From JAADDV01 sp964582875 (GTDB lineage: Bacteria > Aquificota > Aquificia > Aquificales > Hydrogenothermaceae), in assembly GCA_964582875.1 (NCBI GenBank), contig CAZOTZ010000051.1, positions 1 to 11,322 of the forward strand: a DNA stretch of 11,322 nucleotides, given 5' to 3'. Below, one piece after another: positions 6,749 through 11,322 of this stretch. Every line of letters starts with the position of its first letter. Positions within the stretch are counted from its first letter, which is position 1. The notes beneath the pieces are model-generated. The model saw only the letters and a list, made by a program, of their open reading frames with translations. It was not told where the DNA came from and did not search any database. The translations under genes were made by a program, and so were the position numbers.

Positions 6749-7210
6749 CTAAGTTGGTTCAATATAAAAAAGTTCCTGTCCATATTCAACAGGTTGACCG
6801 TTTTCAACAAGAATTTTTACAACTTTACCATTTACATCACTTTCTATTTCATTCATAACTTTAAGGGCTTCTATAATACATAGTACCTGACCTTTAGAGA
6901 CAATATCTCCTTCTTCAACAAAAGGTGGTGCTCCTGGTGAAGGAGCTCTGTAAAAAGTACCAACAAGAGGAGATTTTATAACATGGTATTTTTTCTCTGC
7001 TTTGGTTTCAACTTCTATCTGTGGAACACCGGCTTTTATTTCTTCTTTTACTTCAACAACTGGTGTTTGAGGTGAAACAGCATTTATAACTTCTTTAGGT
7101 CCAACGTACTGTTTTACTTTTATTTTTCCTTCTGGGGTTTCAAACTCAACTTCTTCTATTTTTGTGTTCTTTATCTTCTCTATTATCTCAAATATAAGGT
7201 TTTTATCCAT
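6749..7210 (-). CDS. accB: Biotin carboxyl carrier protein of acetyl-CoA carboxylase
   Basis: BCCP carries the carboxylated biotin between biotin carboxylase and carboxyltransferase in the first committed step of fatty-acid synthesis. The 153 residues show the standard layout: an N-terminal helix and dimerisation part (1-35), a Pro/Val/Glu-rich linker (about 40-75), and a biotinyl domain (about 76-151) with Pro-Leu-Val-Gly-Thr-Phe-Tyr near 81-87. The biotin lysine is Lys117, but its surroundings read Glu-Ala-Leu-Lys-Val-Met-Asn-Glu-Ile, with Leu where nearly all BCCPs have Met. AAGGGG sits 7 nt before the ATG. efp-accB is a common bacterial pair; accC, often the next gene, is not here, and hldD follows instead. 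Confidence 0.95.
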   Translation of the reverse strand: MDKNLIFEIIEKIKNTKIEEVEFETPEGKIKVKQYVGPKEVINAVSPQTPVVEVKEEIKAGVPQIEVETKAEKKYHVIKSPLVGTFYRAPSPGAPPFVEEGDIVSKGQVLCIIEALKVMNEIESDVNGKVVKILVENGQPVEYGQELFYIEPT

Positions 7211-7225
7211 AATAAAACCCCTTTA

Positions 7226-7798
7226 TTATTCGTTTACCCTTTCAATATACGTTCCTGTTCTTGTATCAACCTTTATTTTATCTCCTTCGTTTATAAATAG
7301 GGGAACCTGAACTGTTGCACCAGTGTCTATTTTTGCAGGTTTTAACGTGTTTGTTGCAGTATCTCCTTTGAAACCTGGTTCAGTTTCTACAACTTCGTAA
7401 ACTGCTGATTTTGGAAGCTCAACACCAATTGGCTGACCTTTATCCAGGAATATATAAACTTCCATACCTTCTTTTAAAAATTTAGCTTCATTTTCCATTA
7501 AAGAAGCAGGTACAGCTATCATATCCCCTGTGTTTTCATCTATAAACCAGTAAGAGTCCCCATCAAAATATGAGTAAACCATCTGTCTTTGTTCAAAATC
7601 AGCAAGCTCTATAGATTCTGAGGATTTGTAGGTTATCTCTATTACGTTTCCTGTTTTCATGTTTTTTGCTTTAACTCTAACAAAAGCCTGTCCTTTTCCA
7701 GGTTTAACATGGTCGTACCCTAAGACCCTATAAGGTTGCCCATCGTGAACAATAAACATGTCCTTTTTAATCTGGTTAATTCCTATTTTTACTCCCAT
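7226..7798 (-). CDS. efp: Translation elongation factor P
   Basis: EF-P binds the ribosome between the P and E sites and relieves stalling at consecutive prolines. The 190-residue protein has normal length and the three-domain order. The domain I loop Val-Lys-Pro-Gly-Lys-Gly-Gln-Ala-Phe is at 31-39, with Lys35 at the tip matching the lysine that EpmA modifies in E. coli; whether it is modified here cannot be told from this window. The C-terminal Val-Asp-Thr-Arg-Thr-Gly-x-Tyr motif is present. GGAGGT lies 4 nt before the ATG, a strong ribosome binding site. Two stop codons stand in tandem at the end. It is the first gene of the minus-strand block and is read divergently from the barrel protein gene. 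Confidence 0.97.
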   Translation of the reverse strand: MGVKIGINQIKKDMFIVHDGQPYRVLGYDHVKPGKGQAFVRVKAKNMKTGNVIEITYKSSESIELADFEQRQMVYSYFDGDSYWFIDENTGDMIAVPASLMENEAKFLKEGMEVYIFLDKGQPIGVELPKSAVYEVVETEPGFKGDTATNTLKPAKIDTGATVQVPLFINEGDKIKVDTRTGTYIERVNE

Positions 7799-7834
7799 AA
7801 ATACCTCCAGATAATCAATTTTTACGACTGAATA

Positions 7835-7862
7835 ATTTTATCATAGTGATTTATGGTGAAAA
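7835..7862 (-). promoter_or_regulatory. Possible promoter of the efp operon
   Basis: On the minus strand TTTTCA (7862-7857) and TAAAAT (7840-7835) are 16 nt apart, giving a leader of about 30 nt to the efp ATG. An overlapping TATGAT (7845-7840) is an alternative -10. The position upstream of the first gene is right, but the -35 is weak. Confidence 0.35.
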
Positions 7863-7901
7863 TATACAGAAATTATGGAAGACCTTTTTATGTAAAAAAA
7901 G

Positions 7902-7930
7902 TTTACAAACGCAAATTTTTGTATTATTCT
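7902..7930 (+). promoter_or_regulatory. Promoter with overlapping dyad upstream of the barrel protein gene
   Basis: TTTACA (7902-7907, five of six to consensus) is followed after 17 nt by TATTCT (7925-7930, four of six). A dyad, TACAAA (7904-7909) and TTTGTA (7918-7923), lies across the -35 and spacer, where a repressor could block polymerase. The promoter call is moderate; operator function is inference. Confidence 0.4.
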
Positions 7931-7931
7931 T

Positions 7932-7958
7932 ATATTCAAATATTAGAATATTCAAATA
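7932..7958 (+). repeat. Two perfect 11-bp direct repeats before the barrel protein start
   Basis: ATATTCAAATA occurs at 7932-7942 and again at 7948-7958, 16 bp start to start. The second copy contains most of the 8-bp palindrome GAATATTC (7946-7953). The pair lies between the likely transcription start and the Shine-Dalgarno of the next gene, so it is probably in the leader or just at its 5' edge. Confidence 0.6.
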
Positions 7959-7963
7959 GGAGG
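7958..7963 (+). promoter_or_regulatory. Shine-Dalgarno that sets the GTG start of the barrel protein
   Basis: AGGAGG is followed after 6 nt by GTG at 7970, in frame with the long open frame. No comparable site precedes the ATG at 7853, and only the GTG start places a signal peptide at the N-terminus. Confidence 0.9.
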
Positions 7964-7969
7964 ATTGAG

Positions 7970-8884
7970 GTGCAGAAAGTTAAACTACTTTTAACAGCTT
8001 TTTTTATCCCTGTATTAGCTGTAATCACTCCGGCAAAAGCTGTTGATATTGAGTTTGGTAAAGGTGATTTTTCAATGGAAATGGCTGTTCTTGGTTTTTC
8101 AGGAAAGGTTAATACAGATATAACAACAATTACTTTAAATGAGACCCACAGGAACATTTTTGATAGCAGATTTTTCTTCAATTTTGATTTAACTTACTTT
8201 CAGTCTGATACAGAGAAGAAGATGTTAGACCTTTACAACAGGTTTGCTGATGACGCCTGTAGTATGTGTGATTTATGTCCATTCCCCCCATGTTCCTACT
8301 GTGCAGATTTTTGCAGCCAGTGTCCTTTTGGTAAATACGAGGTTGTGGGATTTGATATAAACTTTGGGCTTGGTTATGACCTCTGGCAGTCTGAAAACAA
8401 GAAAAGCTATTTAGGAGCTGGGGTAATACTTGGAGCAACTTTCCCATGGATTAAAGGAAAAAGAGCTGTTGACTACTCTAAGGATTTTATGGATTTAATG
8501 AGGGATACAAAGACAGATGTTATGACATTCAAGTTTGGACCCCAGTTAAGGGGAGCATACGAAATAATTCCTGGACTTGTAGTTCATGGGGATACAGCTA
8601 TTGCTTTCCAAAAAGCATGGGTTAAAAATGACAGTTTTTATATAGATGCAAGTGTGGAAGGTTCTTTCTTCACATTTAATGCTGGTCTTGACTACTATCC
8701 ACTTATCTCACAAAAAAACAAACTTTCAAACTTTTATATAACAGCAGGCTTCAGATATAAAAAATGGCTTGTAAAAGATGTTGAGATAGAAAATATAAGT
8801 ATAAGAAACCTTATAATGGTTCCTGTAAGTGATTTAAAAATGGATACAACTATAGGATATATAGGTGCAGGATACGAGTTCTAA
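7970..8884 (+). CDS. Secreted, probable outer-membrane beta-barrel protein with a seven-cysteine loop
   Basis: From the GTG at 7970 the product has 304 residues. A signal peptide covers 1-24: Lys-Val-Lys, a Leu/Ala/Ile/Val core, then Ala-Lys-Ala before Val25. The rest alternates polar and hydrophobic residues with many Gly and aromatic turns. It ends in Gly-Tyr-Ile-Gly-Ala-Gly-Tyr-Glu-Phe, the C-terminal Phe signature recognised by the BAM complex. I do not recognise a named family. The odd part is residues 97-118: seven cysteines spaced C-x2-C-x2-C-x4-C-x2-C-x3-C-x2-C with Pro and aromatic residues between. The mature protein has no other cysteine. This could be a disulphide-knotted loop or a metal or iron-sulphur site, and the sequence alone does not decide. 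It is divergent from efp and followed by a weak hairpin, so it is probably a single-gene unit. Confidence 0.75.
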   Translation: MQKVKLLLTAFFIPVLAVITPAKAVDIEFGKGDFSMEMAVLGFSGKVNTDITTITLNETHRNIFDSRFFFNFDLTYFQSDTEKKMLDLYNRFADDACSMCDLCPFPPCSYCADFCSQCPFGKYEVVGFDINFGLGYDLWQSENKKSYLGAGVILGATFPWIKGKRAVDYSKDFMDLMRDTKTDVMTFKFGPQLRGAYEIIPGLVVHGDTAIAFQKAWVKNDSFYIDASVEGSFFTFNAGLDYYPLISQKNKLSNFYITAGFRYKKWLVKDVEIENISIRNLIMVPVSDLKMDTTIGYIGAGYEF

Positions 8885-8903
8885 AGCAGGTTTCTTCCTG
8901 CTT
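8884..8903 (+). terminator. Weak terminator-like hairpin after the barrel protein gene
   Basis: AAGCAGG (8884-8890) pairs with CCTGCTT (8897-8903) around a TTTCTT loop, starting at the last base of the stop codon. The tract after it is CTCCCTTG, poor for intrinsic termination; a T7 run comes only about 28 bases later (8922-8928). Some read-through into miaA is possible. Confidence 0.45.
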
Positions 8904-8968
8904 CTCCCTTGAATTTTCCTGTTTTTTTCTTAGTATTACCCCTGTGAATAAATTCTGTAGAGAACAAC

Positions 8969-9886
8969 ATGAAATTGATTGTTATTACAGGGATAACTGC
9001 TACAGGAAAAACCGATTTATCAATAGAGCTTGCAAAAAAGTTAAATGGTGAGATAGTAAGTGCAGACTCAATGATGGTCTACAAATACATGGATATTGGA
9101 ACAGCAAAGCCCTCTTTAGAAGAAAGGCAGGGAATAGAACACTATCTAATTGATGTTGTAGAACCTTCTGAAAGCTTTTCAGTTAAAGATTTTTTAAAAA
9201 AAGCAGATGAGAGTATAAAAAAAATATATTCAAAGGGAAAAACTCCTATCATTGTAGGAGGGACATGGCTTTATATACAGGCTCTTCTGTATGGTCTTGC
9301 TGATGCTCCTGAAACAGACTGGGATTTAAGGGAAAAACTGTATAAAGAGGACAGTTATAAACTTTATAGAAAACTTTTAGAAGTAGATAAAGATTATGCT
9401 GAAAAAATACACCCAAATGATAAAAAAAGGATAGTAAGAGCTTTAGAAGTTTATATTACAACAGGAAAACCTTTTTCAAGTTTTTTAAAAGAGCATTCTT
9501 TCAGAAAAAGCAGGTACAGCTTTACAGGTTTTGTTTTAAACAGACCTAAAGAAGAGATTATGGAGAGGATTGAAAAAAGGGTTGAAAGAATGTTTGAAAA
9601 AGGACTTGTAGAGGAAGTTAAAAAACTCATAGAAATGGGATTTGAAAATGCAATAACATCTATGCAGGCTATAGGGTATAAAGAACTTATTCCTTATATA
9701 AAAGGTGAAATATCTATTGAAGAAGCAAAAGAAAAAATAATAAAAAACACAAAAAGTTTTGCAAAAAGACAGATACGTTCCTTCAGGTCAAAATTTAAGG
9801 ACGAAAATAAATGGGAGTGGTTGAACGTTTCAAACTATACAAAAGAAGAAGTTTTAGATAAAATTATTAAAAAATATGAAAAATAA
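8969..9886 (+). CDS. miaA: tRNA dimethylallyltransferase
   Basis: MiaA transfers the dimethylallyl group to N6 of A37 in tRNAs that read codons starting with U, the first step towards ms2i6A. The 305 residues contain the P-loop Gly-Ile-Thr-Ala-Thr-Gly-Lys-Thr (8-15), Asp-Ser-Met-Met-Val-Tyr-Lys-Tyr-Met-Asp-Ile-Gly-Thr-Ala-Lys-Pro (33-48), Gly-Gly-Thr near 97-99, and Met-Gln-Ala-Ile-Gly-Tyr-Lys-Glu-Leu in the C-terminal half. Three positions differ from the usual consensus: Asp-Ser-Met-Gln reads Asp-Ser-Met-Met, Gly-Gly-Thr-Gly-Leu-Tyr reads Gly-Gly-Thr-Trp-Leu-Tyr, and the late Gln-x-x-x-Trp-Phe motif reads Gln-Ile-Arg-Ser-Phe. The rest is intact, so it is probably functional. The ribosome binding site is weak (GAGA). 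It precedes hfq by 24 bp, the classic order. Confidence 0.95.
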   Translation: MKLIVITGITATGKTDLSIELAKKLNGEIVSADSMMVYKYMDIGTAKPSLEERQGIEHYLIDVVEPSESFSVKDFLKKADESIKKIYSKGKTPIIVGGTWLYIQALLYGLADAPETDWDLREKLYKEDSYKLYRKLLEVDKDYAEKIHPNDKKRIVRALEVYITTGKPFSSFLKEHSFRKSRYSFTGFVLNRPKEEIMERIEKRVERMFEKGLVEEVKKLIEMGFENAITSMQAIGYKELIPYIKGEISIEEAKEKIIKNTKSFAKRQIRSFRSKFKDENKWEWLNVSNYTKEEVLDKIIKKYEK

Positions 9887-9910
9887 ACACTAAATATATG
9901 GAGGACTCCC

Positions 9911-10102
9911 ATGAATATCCAGGATGAACTTTTAGAAGAACTTAAAGAAGAGGGGAAGGAAATCACAGTTTACCTTACAAGGGGAACAAGAATTACAGGA
10001 AGAATTCTCGCTGCTGACCAGTTTACTATTCTACTTGATGTAAACGGTGAGAAACAGCTTATATACAAACACGCTATAAGCACAATAGTTGCTGAAACTT
10101 AA
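9911..10102 (+). CDS. hfq: RNA chaperone Hfq, short form
   Basis: Hfq is a hexameric Sm-like ring that binds small RNAs and mRNAs. This 63-residue version is little more than the Sm core, with no C-terminal tail. Sm1 includes Thr-Val-Tyr-Leu-Thr-Arg-Gly (19-25) and Ala-Asp-Gln-Phe-Thr-Ile-Leu-Leu (35-42). Sm2 is Ile-Tyr-Lys-His-Ala-Ile-Ser-Thr-Ile (51-59). Proximal-face uridine-binding residues are kept: Gln4, Gln37, Lys53 and His54, matching E. coli Gln8, Gln41, Lys56 and His57. The loop between strands 3 and 4 is one residue longer than in E. coli. The rim segment Arg-Arg-Glu-Arg is replaced by Lys-Glu-Glu-Gly-Lys, so the arginine patch used for RNA annealing is missing. GGAGG (9900-9904) lies 6 nt before the ATG. 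Confidence 0.95.
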   Translation: MNIQDELLEELKEEGKEITVYLTRGTRITGRILAADQFTILLDVNGEKQLIYKHAISTIVAET

Positions 10103-10123
10103 AAAGGGCATTTTATGCCCTTT
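10103..10123 (+). terminator. Hairpin between hfq and hflX, possible partial terminator
   Basis: AAAGGGCAT (10103-10111) pairs with ATGCCCTTT (10115-10123) as a 9-bp stem with a TTT loop, starting on the base after the hfq stop codon. It is followed by CTCCTTG; the only T-run is the TTT inside the stem, so termination may be partial. It could instead stabilise the 3' end of a miaA-hfq mRNA. The remaining 65 bp before hflX hold only weak promoter-like matches. Confidence 0.5.
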
Positions 10124-10188
10124 CTCCTTGCAGTTATTTATAAACAGGCTATTTTATCCTTAAAATTTTTGAAACATAAAGAGTTTTT

Positions 10189-11283
10189 ATGAGAGCTATA
10201 CTTGTTGGTGTCAAAACAAAAGACAAAAAAGAAAAAGAGTTTAAAAATTCCCTTTTAGAGTTAGAAGGATTAGTTGAAGCAGCTGAAGGAAAAACCCTTG
10301 GAAAACTCTATCAGATTAGGGAGTATCCTGACCCAGCTACATACATAGGAAAGGGTAAAGTAAAACAGTTAAAAGAGTTGGCAGAAGGAATAAACGCCGA
10401 TACTATAGTTTTTGATGCTGAGCTTTCCCCTGTTCAGATATCAAACATTGAAAAAATAACAGAAGTAGATGTTTTAGACAGGACAGACCTTATACTTCAG
10501 ATATTCTCAAAAAGAGCAAAAACGAAACAGGCTAAACTCCAGGTGGAACTTGCTATGCTTGAGCATGAACTTCCCCGGGTTTATGGACAGAAAGGAAAAG
10601 CTCTGTCCAGAATAGGGGGAGGAATGAAGACTAAAGGTGCCGGTGAAAAATTAGGGGAAATCAAGGTAAGAACAATAAAAAATAGAATAGCTAAGATAAA
10701 AAAAGAACTGGAAAACATAAAGAAACAGAGATACCAGCAAAGGAAGTGGAGAAATAAAGATATAAATATACTGAAAGTTGCTCTTGTTGGTTATACAAAC
10801 GTTGGAAAATCTACACTTTTAAAAAGATTAACAAAAAGGGATACATATATATCAGACCAGCTTTTTGCAACCCTTGACACAAAAACATCTTTCATAAACT
10901 TTCCTGATATAGGTAAAAAAGCTGTTATAACTGATACTGTTGGTTTTGTGAAAAATATGCCTAAAGAGATAATGGATGCTTTCATGGCAACATTAGAAGA
11001 GCTTGAGGATACAGATTTAATTTTACATGTTGTTGATATCTCAGATGAGAACTGGCAGGAAAAAGTTGAAAGCGTAGAAAAAATTCTAAAAAAGATAAAA
11101 GTAGATGATAAGCCACAGGTTCTTGTTTTTAACAAAATTGATAAACTTATACCATCAGAGGATTTTCTTGAAGATAGCGATATCTCTTTGTTAACAGGAA
11201 ATAAAGAAACAGTTGTTGTGTCAACTAAGAAAGGGTGGAATATAGATAAGCTTTATAATATTCTGAAAAAATATAGTCTATAA
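10189..11283 (+). CDS. hflX: GTPase HflX
   Basis: HflX is a GTP- and ribosome-binding protein that splits stalled or heat-stressed 70S ribosomes. The 364 residues show an N-terminal HflX domain (1 to about 125) with Pro-Asp-Pro-Ala-Thr-Tyr-Ile-Gly-Lys-Gly-Lys (47-57). A linker helix (about 140-190) follows, then the G domain: G1 Gly-Tyr-Thr-Asn-Val-Gly-Lys-Ser-Thr (201-209), Leu-Phe-Ala-Thr-Leu-Asp-Thr (225-231), G3 Asp-Thr-Val-Gly-Phe-Val (249-254), and G4 Asn-Lys-Ile-Asp (315-318). The glycine loop that normally reads Gly-Pro-Gly-Glu-Thr is Gly-Ala-Gly-Glu-Lys (150-154). The C-terminus ends soon after the G domain. The Shine-Dalgarno is weak (AGAG). Its place after miaA-hfq matches the proteobacterial cluster. 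Confidence 0.95.
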   Translation: MRAILVGVKTKDKKEKEFKNSLLELEGLVEAAEGKTLGKLYQIREYPDPATYIGKGKVKQLKELAEGINADTIVFDAELSPVQISNIEKITEVDVLDRTDLILQIFSKRAKTKQAKLQVELAMLEHELPRVYGQKGKALSRIGGGMKTKGAGEKLGEIKVRTIKNRIAKIKKELENIKKQRYQQRKWRNKDINILKVALVGYTNVGKSTLLKRLTKRDTYISDQLFATLDTKTSFINFPDIGKKAVITDTVGFVKNMPKEIMDAFMATLEELEDTDLILHVVDISDENWQEKVESVEKILKKIKVDDKPQVLVFNKIDKLIPSEDFLEDSDISLLTGNKETVVVSTKKGWNIDKLYNILKKYSL

Positions 11284-11322
11284 TTATGCTATTAGTTAAC
11301 AGGATATTAAGCATAAGAATAA

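Noticed and set aside
7853..7969. Upstream ATG at 7853 adding 39 residues to the barrel protein
   Set aside because: It has no Shine-Dalgarno, would bury the signal peptide, and would translate the promoter and repeats. The GTG at 7970 has AGGAGG at ideal spacing and an N-terminal signal peptide.
8258..8323. Ferredoxin-type 4Fe-4S motif in the barrel protein
   Set aside because: The spacing has CxxC pairs but does not fit C-x2-C-x2-C-x3-C-P exactly (the fourth cysteine comes after four residues), so no specific cofactor is claimed.
8885..8968. Promoter for miaA in the 84-bp gap
   Set aside because: Only TTTCTT and TAAATT-like matches at a plausible distance were seen, too weak in AT-rich DNA to call.
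11286..11322. ATG two bases after the hflX stop, open to the window edge (12 codons)
   Set aside because: It could be the start of the next gene, but there is no Shine-Dalgarno and too little sequence. A possible AGGA further on may instead serve a start outside the window.

Overview
The window looks like ordinary chromosome of an AT-rich, thermophilic, Gram-negative bacterium. The best guess is the Aquificota (Hydrogenothermaceae such as Sulfurihydrogenibium or Persephonella). This is inference from gene content and protein style: Lys/Glu-rich proteins, an archaeal-type Ogg2 glycosylase, a long-form QueH, and a heptose epimerase plus a predicted outer-membrane barrel, which together imply an LPS-bearing outer membrane. 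No mobile element, CRISPR array, tRNA or rRNA gene was seen.

Layout. Bases 1-129 hold the 3' end of a plus-strand gene (possibly the glutamate synthase large subunit), followed by cutA and a strong intrinsic terminator. From about 470 to 7798 everything is on the minus strand. Reading in the direction of transcription, the first block is efp-accB-hldD-thrB-coaE-queH, with gaps of 10-15 bp or a 4-bp ATGA overlap. Next, behind its own promoter-like sequence, comes a RodZ-like HTH/membrane protein, an Ogg2 DNA glycosylase/lyase and rsmG, all joined by ATGA overlaps. The last is a small, very basic protein of unknown function with its own promoter-like sequence and a hairpin leader. A divergent control region of about 170 bp (7799-7969) separates efp from a plus-strand secreted, probably outer-membrane protein. 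This is followed by the classic miaA-hfq-hflX cluster, which runs to the right edge.

How the genes work together. The minus-strand block mixes translation (EF-P, and QueH for tRNA queuosine), fatty-acid precursor supply (BCCP), LPS heptose (HldD), threonine synthesis (ThrB) and coenzyme A (CoaE). It reads as a housekeeping growth operon rather than a single pathway. The second block pairs a cell-shape-type membrane protein with base-excision repair and 16S rRNA methylation. miaA-hfq-hflX is the widely conserved tRNA modification / RNA chaperone / ribosome-rescue GTPase group.

Most unusual points. All seven cysteines of the predicted barrel protein lie in one 22-residue stretch. The unknown basic protein's start codon is flanked by a leader inverted repeat. 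QueH has a C-terminal extension of about 230 residues. Hfq has lost the arginine-rich rim. BCCP carries Ala-Leu-Lys-Val instead of Ala-Met-Lys-Met/Leu at its biotin site. I did not find convincing evidence of a wholly new multi-gene system.
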